Assembly: GCF_015291645.1 (NCBI RefSeq)
Contig: NZ_CP030055.1
Coordinates: 2,728,001-2,792,000, forward strand
Length of the DNA stretch: 64,000 bases
Source of the DNA: Bradyrhizobium sp. CCBAU 53340
GTDB lineage: Bacteria > Pseudomonadota > Alphaproteobacteria > Rhizobiales > Xanthobacteraceae
Reading direction: 5' to 3'
Below the pieces are notes generated by a model that was given only the letters and a program-made list of their open reading frames with translations, ran no database searches and was not told the DNA's origin. Positions 42,244 to 50,773 of the stretch are shown in pieces. The position numbers and the translations under genes were made by a program. Positions within the stretch are counted from its first letter, which is position 1. Each line of letters begins with the position of its first letter.

Positions 42244-43844
42244 AGTTCGGCCCGGCGAGCCCCAGGGACGCGATCGGCGGGGTGACCGTCCACACCCTGC
42301 GCCAAGGTTCGCTGGTGCTGAAGAAAGGCACGACCATCGGTCCTGCCGAGGTCGAGCAGCTCACGCGCGCCGGGATCAAGGACATCGTCGTCGTACGCAT
42401 GGAGCAGGGCGACGTCTCCGAGGATGTCGCGGCCGCCAGCATCGCGCTTGCGATCGGCGGCGAGGGCATTCATGTCGAGCGCGCCTTCACCGGTCGCGCC
42501 AATCTGTTCGCCGCCCAGCCGGGCGTGCTGGTGATCGACCGCGCCGCGGTCGACCGCATCAACAATGTGGATGAGGCCATCACCTTTGCCACGCTCTCGG
42601 CGTTCAAGCCGGTCGTCGAAGGCGAGATGGTCGGCACCGTCAAGATCATCCCGTTCGGCGTCGAAGGTGTCTTGCGCGATGCCGCGGTGAAGGCCGCTGG
42701 CAAGGACGTGCTGAAAATCGCGCCCTACGTCATCAAGCGTGTCGGCGTAGTCTCGACGCTGCTGCCGGGGCTGTCCTCCAAGGTGATCGACAAGACGCTG
42801 CGCGTCACCGCCGAACGGCTCGCGCCGGCCGGCGCGGCCGTCATCGCAGAGCGTCGGGTGCAGCATGACGAGCGCGCGCTGTCGGCTGCGATCAAGGAAT
42901 TGCTCGCGCTCGGCGCCGAGCTCGTGATCGTGTTCGGGGCATCGGCGATCGCCGACCGCCGCGACGTCATCCCGGCGGCGGTCACGGGGATCGGCGGCGA
43001 GATCGAGCATTTCGGCATGCCGGTCGATCCCGGCAATCTCTTGCTGATCGCACGCGCCGGCAGCGTGCCCGTGCTGGGCGCGCCGGGCTGCGCGCGCTCG
43101 CCGGTCGAGAATGGTTTTGACTGGGTGCTGATGCGGCTGCTCGCCGGCATCAAGGTGACGCGCTCCGAGCTGATGGGCATGGGCGTCGGCGGCCTGCTGA
43201 TGGAGATCGTGACGCGGCCGCAGCCGCGCGCAAAGCCCGAGACCGAGGGCAACAGCCAGGTCGCTGCCGTCGTGCTCGCCGCGGGGCGCTCGACCCGGAT
43301 GGGCGGTCCGAACAAGCTGCTCGCCGAGCTCGAGGGCAAGAAGCTGGTGCGGATCGCGACGGAGCAGGCGCTGGCCTCCAAAGCCTCCGAGGTGATCGTC
43401 GTCACCGGCCATCAGAGCGAGCTGGTCGAGCAGGCGCTGCAGGGCCTGAAGGTGCGCTTCGTCAAGAACCCCGATTTTGCCGGCGGCATCGCGAGCTCGG
43501 TCAAATCGGGCATTGCGGCCGTGTCTGACGCTTGCGACGGTGCCGTGGTCTGCCTCGGCGACATGCCGCTGATCGATGCCGGCCTGATCGACCGCCTCAT
43601 CGACAGCTTTGCGCCGGATCGCGGCAATCTCATCGTCGTGCCCGTCAGCGAAGGCCGCCGCGGCAATCCCGTGCTGTGGTCGCGCCGTTTCTTCAAGGAA
43701 TTGATGACGCTCGACGGCGATGTCGGTGCGCGGCATTTGATTGCCAAGCACACCGAAGCCGTCGCCGAAGTGCCCGTCGACGGCGAGAGCGCCTTCCTCG
43801 ACATCGACACGCCGCAGGCCTTGGAAGCTGCAAGAGGCGGATGA
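42240..43844 (+). CDS. Molybdopterin-binding/MoCo cytidylyltransferase fusion (MocA-like)
   Basis: A 534-residue fusion. The N-terminal 330 residues contain a MoeA/MogA-like molybdopterin-binding fold (LRQGSLVLKKGTTIGPAEVE; VDPGNLLLIARAGSVPVLGA; SPVENGFDWVLMRLLAGI). The C-terminal 190 residues are an NTP-transferase of the MobA/MocA kind (VVLAAGRSTRMGGPNKLLAE; VVCLGDMPLIDAGLID; GRRGNPVLWSRRFF). CTP is coupled to molybdopterin to make the MCD cofactor that CO-dehydrogenase-type enzymes need. The ATG at 42240 overlaps the previous stop. It ends the cox-like block. Confidence 0.9.
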   Translation: MKFGPASPRDAIGGVTVHTLRQGSLVLKKGTTIGPAEVEQLTRAGIKDIVVVRMEQGDVSEDVAAASIALAIGGEGIHVERAFTGRANLFAAQPGVLVIDRAAVDRINNVDEAITFATLSAFKPVVEGEMVGTVKIIPFGVEGVLRDAAVKAAGKDVLKIAPYVIKRVGVVSTLLPGLSSKVIDKTLRVTAERLAPAGAAVIAERRVQHDERALSAAIKELLALGAELVIVFGASAIADRRDVIPAAVTGIGGEIEHFGMPVDPGNLLLIARAGSVPVLGAPGCARSPVENGFDWVLMRLLAGIKVTRSELMGMGVGGLLMEIVTRPQPRAKPETEGNSQVAAVVLAAGRSTRMGGPNKLLAELEGKKLVRIATEQALASKASEVIVVTGHQSELVEQALQGLKVRFVKNPDFAGGIASSVKSGIAAVSDACDGAVVCLGDMPLIDAGLIDRLIDSFAPDRGNLIVVPVSEGRRGNPVLWSRRFFKELMTLDGDVGARHLIAKHTEAVAEVPVDGESAFLDIDTPQALEAARGG

Positions 43845-43851
43845 CGGTGCC

Positions 43852-43976
43852 GTAGGGTGGGCAAAGGCGCGCAGCGCCGTGCCCACGGTCTTTCTGGGTT
43901 GTATCGCTGAATTGGTGGGCACGCTTCCGCCTTCGCTCTGCGAGCTTCGGCGGACAAGTCGCTTTGCCCACCCTAC
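43852..43976. repeat. Palindromic repeat, family C
   Basis: GTAGGGTGGGCAAAGGCG at the left and CGCTTTGCCCACCCTAC at the right, with a second nested pair GTGCCCAC / GTGGGCAC. It occupies most of the gap after the MoCo cytidylyltransferase gene. Confidence 0.8.
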
Positions 43977-44102
43977 AGCGCCGTTTCTGTGGCGACACAT
44001 TACGGATTGCCGCAGATCACCAATTTCAACCACCCGTTCACCATCTGGAAACGACCGCTGCTTAGAGTCCTCGCCACCTGCCTTGGGGGGAGGGGTTTTT
44101 CC

Positions 44103-44492
44103 ATGGCTTCGAACGTCGTCGCGCGCCGTTGCGCGATGTTTTTCTTTGCGCTGTCGGTTTGTGTCGCCGGCGCCCGTCATGTCACCGAAGCCCATGCGGC
44201 CGGTGCGTTTGCCGTCGGCAAGTGCGGCGCCTACGGCCAGGCCTATGATTACGGCGCCGAGCGCGAGGCGCGCGCCGCTGCGAAGAAGCAGTGCAAGGGC
44301 GACTGCACGACGGTGACGATGAAGCGCGCCTGTGCGGCGATGTCGGTCGATATGGCCAACCCGTGCGGCGCCTATGGCTACGCCGTGAAGCCGAAAATTT
44401 CGGCCACGCTCAATGCCGCCACCCGCGAATGCTACAAATTTGGCGGCAAGGAATGCGTGATCCGCGCCTGGGCCTGCGACGCCAAGGGTTGA
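44103..44492 (+). CDS. DUF4189 domain secreted protein
   Basis: The 129-residue product has a signal peptide (MASNVVARRCAMFFFALSVC; cleavage near HAA-GAFAVG, about residue 32). The mature part, GAYGQAYDYGAEREARAAAK and KQCKGDCTTVTMKRACAAMS, matches DUF4189. Seven or eight cysteines in the mature part suggest disulfides. The A-x-x-x-A-x-x-x-C pattern is the family hallmark. The ATG at 44103 follows GGGGAGGGG. Function unknown, probably periplasmic. Confidence 0.85.
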   Translation: MASNVVARRCAMFFFALSVCVAGARHVTEAHAAGAFAVGKCGAYGQAYDYGAEREARAAAKKQCKGDCTTVTMKRACAAMSVDMANPCGAYGYAVKPKISATLNAATRECYKFGGKECVIRAWACDAKG

Positions 44493-44516
44493 TCAAGGCC
44501 CGCGCAGCCTCAAGGG

Positions 44517-46352
44517 CTAGCGCAGCCATCCCGCGTTGGTCGTCACCAGTTTTGCCGGTTGCCCCGGCGCATCCATCGACCAGGGTACCTTGGCCCCGGT
44601 GAATTCCGACCAGGCCTTGAGCAGGCGGGCCTCGATGCCGACCATGGCGTGGGCCTGCCAGCCGGCGATCGCTGCCGCGGCCATGCCGCTGCCGTTCGTT
44701 TCAGCGCCTACATCCGCAAGCAGTGACGTCGTCGTCGCCATGTCGTTGTAGATGCCGAGCTCCTGCTGGAGATCGGCGAGCCTGCGCGAGAAGCGCTTTG
44801 CCGATTTGCCATGGCCGCAAAGCGGTAGCAGGAAGTCGGCGACATAGCGCAGCTTCTTCGCGGCGAGGCGGACGCGGTGCCGCTCTTCGGTCGGCAGCGA
44901 TTTGAATTTGCGGCCACGCTTCAGCACCTTCGCATACTGAGCCGACAGGATATTGCGCGCGAACTTGATCGCCGGCTCCGCAAGTTGCGATAGCCCCTCG
45001 GGAGCGACTTCGCCGCGCCAGCCCCGTGCTTCGATCCAGCCGCCGAGTCCGATGACGAAATACTGGCAGCGCCGGTCGGCGAGGGCGAGGCGGGCCTCGT
45101 CGTAGCAGGCCGCGCGACGCTGGTCGGCGAGCTCACCCAGCGCGTCGAAGCCGGCGACCGAGGGACAGCCTTCGGCAACGGTCCGCAACGTCTCCTGTCG
45201 AAACACGTCCCAATCGCGTGCGCCGGAAAGATGTCCTGCAAGCCACTTTGCCTCCGCACGCATCAAGTCGAGCTTGTTCAGCGACACCACCGAGCCCATC
45301 AAGTCGAGCGCGGATCGCAGGCGCCGCAGCGCGACGCGCAGCTGATGCATCCCTTCGGGATCGCGACCATCCTCCGCGGCGGGCAATGACTGGAGCAGGT
45401 GCAACAGACAGGAGCGCAGAATTTCGGAGAAGGCCTCGTCCAGCGAAATCGACGGATCGAGACGAAGCTTGGGCGGCTTCGGTGCCCGCGGCAGCGTATC
45501 GGCAGCGAGATCGAATCCGCGCGCCGATTTGGTCCGGATCGACGGCTTCACCGGTCCATGCTCGGCGAGCCGCAGCGCCAGCTCCCAGATGATGGACGCG
45601 CTGCCGCTCTTGAGCTCCAGCTCGATCTCGCTGACGGGCAGCGACCTCTCGCCAGAGATCAGTTGCCCTTGATCGAACGCGATCTCGACCGCACCCGGTG
45701 GCAGATCGACCACGCGCAGATGCCGACGAATGTCGGTTGTGAAGACGGCCTCGAGCGGATGACGTTCGAAATCATGACGCAGCTTCTCAGGGATGAAGGG
45801 GAGCGCCAGGGCGACGTCGGGAGTAAAGGAGGGCACGCTTGCCTCCCACTCGCCGCGCCGCAGCGGATCGTTGGCCGATTCAGCTTTCACTGTCTGCGTA
45901 AAGCGCGCGCCACTCTGGCGGACTCGAAAGCTCAATCCGCTACGTTGCAGTGCGCGCTTGGGCGTGTCGTAATACACCGCCTTGAGATGCTTGCGCGTGC
46001 CCTTGTTGCGCGCATTGGCCGCGATGATCGGTGCATTGTTGAAATCGGCCAGCCGATCGGAAGGCACGATCAACTTGAGTTCGATCTCCGTCCCGCGAGG
46101 TGCGGCGTCACGGGCAGGCGCGCCTTCCTTTTCACTCGTTTCAGCGCGCACTTCATCGGCGGGAAGGCCGGCTTGAAGAGACCCGTTGCGCGAGGAGTCG
46201 TGGTCGGCGTGCCCGGAACCGGTCACCTCACCAGCAGCAGCAACGGCAAAACTGTCGAATTTCTTGGCGTCATCCGGAACCGGATGGCTGTTGGTCTTCG
46301 CAAGCCGTTGCACGGGTTCGAGGGCTCGCTTGATCGCGCCAGTTTCGGACAT
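44517..46352 (-). CDS. CYTH and CHAD domain protein (inorganic polyphosphate-related)
   Basis: A 611-residue two-domain protein. The CYTH domain (about 86-290) opens with the ExExK signature TEIELKLIV and keeps the tunnel residues of triphosphate hydrolases (KAVYYDTPKRALQRSGLSFR, VSEIELELKSG). The CHAD domain (about 310-600) is helical with repeated HxLR/R motifs: GMHQLRVALRRLRSALDL, HRVRLAAKKLRYVADFLL. The CHAD domain binds polyphosphate, and CYTH often hydrolyses triphosphate. The first 85 residues are a polar, disordered extension. A likely role is polyphosphate binding or turnover (inference). It converges with the DUF4189 gene. Confidence 0.92.
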   Translation of the reverse strand: MSETGAIKRALEPVQRLAKTNSHPVPDDAKKFDSFAVAAAGEVTGSGHADHDSSRNGSLQAGLPADEVRAETSEKEGAPARDAAPRGTEIELKLIVPSDRLADFNNAPIIAANARNKGTRKHLKAVYYDTPKRALQRSGLSFRVRQSGARFTQTVKAESANDPLRRGEWEASVPSFTPDVALALPFIPEKLRHDFERHPLEAVFTTDIRRHLRVVDLPPGAVEIAFDQGQLISGERSLPVSEIELELKSGSASIIWELALRLAEHGPVKPSIRTKSARGFDLAADTLPRAPKPPKLRLDPSISLDEAFSEILRSCLLHLLQSLPAAEDGRDPEGMHQLRVALRRLRSALDLMGSVVSLNKLDLMRAEAKWLAGHLSGARDWDVFRQETLRTVAEGCPSVAGFDALGELADQRRAACYDEARLALADRRCQYFVIGLGGWIEARGWRGEVAPEGLSQLAEPAIKFARNILSAQYAKVLKRGRKFKSLPTEERHRVRLAAKKLRYVADFLLPLCGHGKSAKRFSRRLADLQQELGIYNDMATTTSLLADVGAETNGSGMAAAAIAGWQAHAMVGIEARLLKAWSEFTGAKVPWSMDAPGQPAKLVTTNAGWLR

Positions 46353-46550
46353 GCAGAGTTTATGACAGTTCAGTGACAGAGCGCCGACGTATACCCGACT
46401 TGATCAGCGAGGAGAAGCGCAGCCGGTCGCATCTCCATTGAAATTTCCGAGCTGTGATCGATGCGGCAACCCGGGTTACGTTCATGTCCCACGTCGGCAT
46501 GCGAAGAATCTTCGTTTCTTTCCCGACGCTTGGATGTGTTGGGAGATTTC

Positions 46551-46961
46551 ATGCAGTTCGACACCAAGGTTGCCGTCGTCATTCGCAACGATCTGCAAGC
46601 CTGGCAGAAGCTCAATGTTGCATCGTTCTTGACAAGTGGCATCGCCGCCGCCTTTCCGGAGTGCATCGGCGAGCCTTATGAGGATGCCTCAGGCACCAAA
46701 TATCTTGCGCTGATCGGTCAGCCGATCCTGATCTTTGGTGCTGAAGGTCCGGCCCTGTCCCGCGCGCTCGATCGGGCGCTCACGCGCAACGTCACGCCCG
46801 CGGTCTATACCGAGGACATGTTCAAGACGACGCATGATGCCGCCAATCGAGCGGCGGTGAGGGCCGTTGCCCGCGCCTATCTCAATCTCGTCGGCATCGC
46901 CATGCGCGCCGAGCGCAAGGTGATCGACAAGATCGTCGATGGTTTGAAGTTCCATCAGTGA
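46551..46961 (+). CDS. DUF2000 family protein
   Basis: The 136-residue product MQFDTKVAVVIRNDLQAWQK then LNVASFLTSGIAAAF matches DUF2000. These are short alpha/beta proteins related to a peptidyl-tRNA hydrolase 2-like fold (KVAVVIRNDLQAWQKLNV), with no known activity. The ATG at 46551 has GGGAG eight bases upstream. It is divergent from the CYTH-CHAD gene by 200 bp, with no co-directional partner until adhP. Confidence 0.85.
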   Translation: MQFDTKVAVVIRNDLQAWQKLNVASFLTSGIAAAFPECIGEPYEDASGTKYLALIGQPILIFGAEGPALSRALDRALTRNVTPAVYTEDMFKTTHDAANRAAVRAVARAYLNLVGIAMRAERKVIDKIVDGLKFHQ

Positions 46962-47016
46962 CGCCGTGCATGTCGCAGCGCCGCGATGGTGCGCCTTTGC
47001 GCAAACTTTGTGCGGT

Positions 47017-47030
47017 TTGACTCCGATCAA
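47017..47030. promoter_or_regulatory. Possible FixK/FNR box upstream of adhP
   Basis: TTGACTCCGATCAA fits the TTGA-N6-TCAA core of FNR/FixK-type sites and differs by one base from the palindrome TTGAT-N4-ATCAA. It is 51 bp before the adhP start. FixK2-type regulators control microaerobic genes in Bradyrhizobium, and alcohol dehydrogenases are plausible targets. Position is seen directly; control is inferred. Confidence 0.5.
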
Positions 47031-47080
47031 GGGGGAGCCGTGCGTCCTGGCTAGTCTGTTCCCGTGCAAGGAGCAGACTG

Positions 47081-48106
47081 ATGCCAACCATGAAAGCCGC
47101 CGTTGTCAAACAATTCGGCAAGCCGCTCGTGATCGAGGACGTGCCGGTGCCGCAGCCCGGTCCGGGCGAGGTGCTGGTGAAGGTGAAGGCCTGCGGCGTC
47201 TGCCACACGGACCTGCATGCCGCATCCGGCGACTGGCCGGTGAAGCCGGTTCCGCCCTTCATCCCCGGGCACGAAGCCGCCGGCATCGTCGCTGCGCTCG
47301 GGCCGGGTGTGAAGAATCTGAAAGTTGGCGATGCCGTTGGCGTGGCCTGGCTGCATGACGCGTGCATGTCGTGCGAATATTGCGAGACCGGCTGGGAGAC
47401 GCTGTGCGAGCACCAGCACAACACCGGCTACAGCGTGAACGGCGGCTTTGCCGAATATGTCATTGCTTCCGCTGCCTTTGCGGCAAAGCTGCCGGCGACG
47501 GTCGATTTTGCTGCCATTGCACCGATCCTGTGCGCCGGCGTCACCACCTACAAGGGATTGAAGGAGACCGAGGCGAAGCCCGGCGAGTGGGTCGTGATCT
47601 CAGGCGTCGGCGGGCTCGGCCACGTTGCGATCCAATACGCCAAGGCGATGGGACTCAAGGTCGCGGCCATCGACATCGCCGAGGACAAGCTCGCGCTTGC
47701 GCGTGAGGCGGGCGCCAATCTCGCGGTCAACGCACTCGCAGCGGGTGCCGTGGATAATGTCCTCGCAGCGACCGGGGGCGGGGCGCACGGCGTGCTGGTG
47801 ACGGCGGTCTCGACCGCCGCCTTTGCCCAGGCGCTGAAGATGGTACGCCGGAAGGGTACTGTCAGCCTCGTCGGCCTGCCGCCGGGCGAATTCCCGACGC
47901 CGATCTTTGATGTCGTGCTCAAGCGCATCACCGTGCGCGGCTCCATCGTCGGTACGCGCCGGGATCTCGACGAGGCGATTGCCTTCGCGGTCGACGGCAA
48001 AGTCAAGGCCGAGGTGGCGAAGGTGCCGCTCGCGAAAATCAACGACGTGTTCGATCGCATGAAGGTCGGCAAGATCGACGGCCGCATGGTACTTGATTTC
48101 GGCTAG
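47081..48106 (+). CDS. adhP: Zinc-dependent alcohol dehydrogenase AdhP
   Basis: The 341-residue MDR-family alcohol dehydrogenase is of the AdhP/ADH I bacterial type. Catalytic zinc ligands are Cys in [12 protein letters not shown] (about 38), His in [10 protein letters not shown] (about 60) and the Cys in [11 protein letters not shown] (about 148). The structural zinc site has four cysteines ([20 protein letters not shown]). NAD binding is by [16 protein letters not shown]. It interconverts short-chain alcohols and aldehydes. A FixK/FNR-like box lies upstream, and the GH4 gene follows after 17 bp. Confidence 0.95.
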   Translation: MPTMKAAVVKQFGKPLVIEDVPVPQPGPGEVLVKVKACGVCHTDLHAASGDWPVKPVPPFIPGHEAAGIVAALGPGVKNLKVGDAVGVAWLHDACMSCEYCETGWETLCEHQHNTGYSVNGGFAEYVIASAAFAAKLPATVDFAAIAPILCAGVTTYKGLKETEAKPGEWVVISGVGGLGHVAIQYAKAMGLKVAAIDIAEDKLALAREAGANLAVNALAAGAVDNVLAATGGGAHGVLVTAVSTAAFAQALKMVRRKGTVSLVGLPPGEFPTPIFDVVLKRITVRGSIVGTRRDLDEAIAFAVDGKVKAEVAKVPLAKINDVFDRMKVGKIDGRMVLDFG

Positions 48107-48123
48107 CCTCCGCGGGGAGAAAC

Positions 48124-49404
48124 ATGGCCCCGGCAACGAAGATCGTCTTCCTCGGTGCGAGCAGCGCATCCTTCGGGATGAGCATGTTCAGGGACCTGTT
48201 TTCCAGTCGCGATCTGGCTGGTTCAACGCTGGTGCTGGTCGGCCGAAACGTCGACCGGCTCGACCGATCGACGCGGCTTGCAAGGCTGCTCAACGAGAAG
48301 TCCGGCGCTGGTCTTGCGATCGAGATGACGACGGATTGGCGTGCGGCGCTCGATGGCGCCGAGTTCGTCGTGCACTCCACCGCGATCGATCGCAATCGGC
48401 TGTGGCGGCTCGACTTCGAAATTCCGCGCAAATTCGGCATACGTCATACGCTGGGAGAGAACGGTGGTCCCGGCGGCCTGTTCTTCACGCTACGCACCTT
48501 GCCCGTTGTCTTCGACTTCGTGCGCGAGATGGAACGCCGCTGCCCGCGCGCCACCTTCATCAACTTCTCCAATCCGGAAAGCCGCATCATCCTGGCGCTG
48601 AAGCGGTATAGCGGCATACGGAGCCTCGGCCTTTGCCACGGGATCTTCCTTGCCCGGGACAACGTGGCCCGAATTCTGGGGATGCCGGGAGAACGGATCG
48701 ATGTGTGGGGTGCAGGCCTCAATCATTTCCAATGCCTGACCGAGATTCGAGATCGCGAGACGGGCGAGGATCTCTATCCGTTGCTCCGCGAGAAGGAGAG
48801 GGATTTCGATCCAAGCTTCTCACCCCTGACGCGCAAATTGCTGCATGCCTTCGGCTATTGGCTCGGCTGCGGCGACGCCCATGTCGGGGAGTACCTCTCG
48901 TTCGGTTGGGAGGCCGGGGAGGGCGGCTACAATTTCGATTGGGACGAGAGCGAACGCGTCAAGCTGACGAGGCTGATCGACGACGTGCTCGCGAACCGGG
49001 CTGAGGTGCCGGACTGGTGGCTGAAGCCCTCGGGTGAGCGCGCGATCAACATCATCACTTCCATCTTTCATAACCGCAAGCAGCTTATCGAGTCCGCCGT
49101 CGTCCATAATCGGCAGCTGATCCCCAACCTGCCGGCCGATGCCGCGGTCGAGGTGCCGGTCATGGCCGATGTCGCGGGCATCCATCCTGTTTCGCTCGGT
49201 CCGCTGCCGGATGGCGTGGCCAAGTTGATGACGGTCCAGGTTCAGGTGCAGCAAATGGCTGTGGAGGCGGCGATGCATGCATCGAAGGACATGGCGTTGC
49301 AGGCGTTGCTGCTCGATCCCGTCATCCACTCCGAACGGGCTGCGCGCGGCCTGCTCGACGAGCTGTGGGCGATCAATCGGCCTTACATCCGGGCATGCAT
49401 TTGA
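48124..49404 (+). CDS. Glycoside hydrolase family 4 protein
   Basis: The 426-residue NAD- and metal-dependent glycosidase uses a redox elimination mechanism, unusual among glycosidases. The N-terminal Rossmann fold has [17 protein letters not shown]. Family motifs include [33 protein letters not shown] and SLGLCHGI, and AGLNHFQCL supplies metal and substrate residues. Members cleave alpha-glucosides, alpha-galacturonides, or 6-phospho-glucosides; which applies is not clear, though no sugar phosphotransferase is nearby. It begins 17 bp after adhP, so the two may share a transcript. Confidence 0.87.
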   Translation: MAPATKIVFLGASSASFGMSMFRDLFSSRDLAGSTLVLVGRNVDRLDRSTRLARLLNEKSGAGLAIEMTTDWRAALDGAEFVVHSTAIDRNRLWRLDFEIPRKFGIRHTLGENGGPGGLFFTLRTLPVVFDFVREMERRCPRATFINFSNPESRIILALKRYSGIRSLGLCHGIFLARDNVARILGMPGERIDVWGAGLNHFQCLTEIRDRETGEDLYPLLREKERDFDPSFSPLTRKLLHAFGYWLGCGDAHVGEYLSFGWEAGEGGYNFDWDESERVKLTRLIDDVLANRAEVPDWWLKPSGERAINIITSIFHNRKQLIESAVVHNRQLIPNLPADAAVEVPVMADVAGIHPVSLGPLPDGVAKLMTVQVQVQQMAVEAAMHASKDMALQALLLDPVIHSERAARGLLDELWAINRPYIRACI

Positions 49405-49442
49405 AGCGCCGGAAACACTCGGCGCGTCGTGAGGCGAGGTTT

Positions 49443-49856
49443 TCACATCGCTGGCATGCCTGCGAACTTCGGCAGGGTGACATCGAGATGATCCCAACTG
49501 TGGCCGCGCGCAGCATAAGTGACCACCTGCGGCTTGTAGCGTGCGGGCTCGTCGAGGCTCGCGGCGCGGATGGTGAAAATATCAGGCATGGCCTGGAAGG
49601 TCATGTAGACCGCGACACCGCATGCGGGGCAGAAGGCGCGCGTCTTCACGTTGCCGCTGTCACCGGTCATGTCCCACGTCCTGGCTTCGCCCGTCACCGT
49701 AACGCCGGCGCGACCGAAGGTGGCGTAGGAGCCGTGACCGGTGCCGCTTTCGCGCTGACAGTCCCGGCACTGGCAGTGATTACTGAACAGCGGTTCGCCG
49801 GCAATGGAATAGCGGATCGCGCCGCAGGCGCAGCCGCCGGTAAAGGGCCTGGTCAT
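49443..49856 (-). CDS. GFA family (glutathione-dependent formaldehyde-activating-like) protein
   Basis: The 137-residue product has the zinc-binding cysteine set of GFA/CENP-V family proteins: GGCACGAIRYSIAG, SNHCQCRDCQRESGTGHG and RAFCPACGVAVY. GFA was described as speeding formaldehyde-glutathione adduct formation, but most members have no proven function. It is the last gene of an ArsR-AHSA1-GFA run, 12 bp after the AHSA1 gene, so it is probably under the ArsR regulator's control. Confidence 0.9.
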   Translation of the reverse strand: MTRPFTGGCACGAIRYSIAGEPLFSNHCQCRDCQRESGTGHGSYATFGRAGVTVTGEARTWDMTGDSGNVKTRAFCPACGVAVYMTFQAMPDIFTIRAASLDEPARYKPQVVTYAARGHSWDHLDVTLPKFAGMPAM

Positions 49857-49868
49857 CGCAACAACTCC

Positions 49869-50333
49869 TCAACTGTCTTCGCCGCTGATTTCGTCGAGCT
49901 GCCGAATGACCTTCTTCCAGCCGCCGCTCATGACGGTGTAGGCACTGTCGTTCCTCGGCATGGCGAAGCCCGCATGCACCAGCTGGATGCGCGTGCCGGC
50001 TTCAACCGGGGTGAGGGACCACGTCACAACAGTATCGAGCGGCGCGCCGTAGCCGGTGTTGCGTTCATCGCCACCCTTCCAGGCATAGACGAGACGCCTG
50101 AACGGGACGACTTCCAGAACGCGGCAATGGATGACGCCATCCCAGTGGCCGCCCGGCTTGGTCTGGTAGGTGAAGACATTGCCTTCGACCGCTTCGAAAC
50201 CGGTCGGCGGCATCAGCCAGCGTGCAATCAGTTGCGCGCTGGTCAACACCTTCCATACCGTCTCCGGCGCGTGAGGGAGTACCTCGTCCATCACGATGTC
50301 TTTGGTCTCGGCTTGCAACGCAGCTGCACTCAC
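49869..50333 (-). CDS. AHSA1/SRPBCC family protein
   Basis: The 154-residue product has the START-like AHSA1 (activator of Hsp90 ATPase homologue) fold: DEVLPHAPETVWKVLTSAQL, IARWLMPPTGFEAVEGNVFT, YQTKPGGHWDGVIHCRVLEV and TVVTWSLTPVEAGTRIQLVH. The pocket may bind a lipid or small hydrophobic ligand. Its start overlaps the end of the ArsR gene by four bases, the common ArsR-AHSA1 pair, and the ArsR regulator likely represses both. Confidence 0.9.
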   Translation of the reverse strand: MSAAALQAETKDIVMDEVLPHAPETVWKVLTSAQLIARWLMPPTGFEAVEGNVFTYQTKPGGHWDGVIHCRVLEVVPFRRLVYAWKGGDERNTGYGAPLDTVVTWSLTPVEAGTRIQLVHAGFAMPRNDSAYTVMSGGWKKVIRQLDEISGEDS

Positions 50334-50665
50334 GGGTCGATCTCCTTCAAGAGGTCACGCAGATTCTCGAAGCGCTCGCGCCAGAAGACACCGTAATGAT
50401 CCATCCAGGTGACCAGCGGTTCGAGTCCTTGCGGGGCGGCGCGGTAATAGACGTTGCGGCCCTCGGCGCGTTCGGCGACGAGGCCGGCCTGCTTCAGCGA
50501 TTTCAGGTGCTGCGAGATCGCGCCCTGCGTCACGCCACTGCCGCGCGTCAGCTCGGCGACGCTGATCTCCTTGCTGTCGAAAACGCGCTCGAACACCGCA
50601 CGGCGGGTAGGATCGGCGAGGGCGCGCATCACGGCGGTGACGGGATTTGGGGCGGCTTCGATCAT
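50330..50665 (-). CDS. ArsR/SmtB-type transcriptional repressor
   Basis: The 111-residue winged-helix regulator: MIEAAPNPVTAVMRALADPT, RRAVFERVFDSKEISVAELT, RGSGVTQGAISQHLKSLKQA and GLVAERAEGRNVYYRAAPQG. The metal-binding cysteine pair of true ArsR (CVC) is missing, so it does not sense arsenic by that site. It overlaps the AHSA1 gene by four bases and heads that operon. Two palindromes sit just upstream of its start, at 50674-50689 and 50691-50708, and are its probable operators. Confidence 0.9.
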   Translation of the reverse strand: MIEAAPNPVTAVMRALADPTRRAVFERVFDSKEISVAELTRGSGVTQGAISQHLKSLKQAGLVAERAEGRNVYYRAAPQGLEPLVTWMDHYGVFWRERFENLRDLLKEIDP

Positions 50666-50673
50666 GTCAACAA

Positions 50674-50689
50674 ATTAGCGATCGCTAAT
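50674..50689. promoter_or_regulatory. Perfect 16-bp palindrome, probable ArsR operator
   Basis: ATTAGCGATCGCTAAT is a perfect palindrome starting nine bases before the ArsR start codon. ArsR-type repressors often bind AT-rich 12-2-12 or similar palindromes over their own promoters, so autorepression is likely. Confidence 0.65.
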
Positions 50690-50690
50690 G

Positions 50691-50708
50691 AATTAGTCAA
50701 TACTAATT
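50691..50708. promoter_or_regulatory. Second inverted repeat, probable ArsR operator copy
   Basis: AATTAGT and ACTAATT with CAAT between form a second palindrome one base after the first. It shares the ATTAG/CTAAT arms and is likely a second site for the same regulator. Confidence 0.55.
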
Positions 50709-50744
50709 CGTTCGCGCGCCAACGACCCGGAATCTCGATTGACT

Positions 50745-50764
50745 ATGACTGACTAGTCAGTCAT
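50745..50764. promoter_or_regulatory. Perfect 20-bp palindrome, probable TetR operator
   Basis: ATGACTGACTAGTCAGTCAT is perfectly symmetrical and ends nine bases before the TetR start codon. Such a site over a TetR promoter is characteristic of autorepression with control of the downstream exporter genes. Confidence 0.7.
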
Positions 50765-50773
50765 AAATTGAAA

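Noticed and set aside
42123..44195. 690-codon open frame on the minus strand opposite the XdhC C-terminal and MoCo cytidylyltransferase genes
   Set aside because: It lies antisense to two genes with clear motifs, is rich in Arg/His/Asp/Gly, and shows no domain. Long antisense frames are normal in GC-rich DNA.
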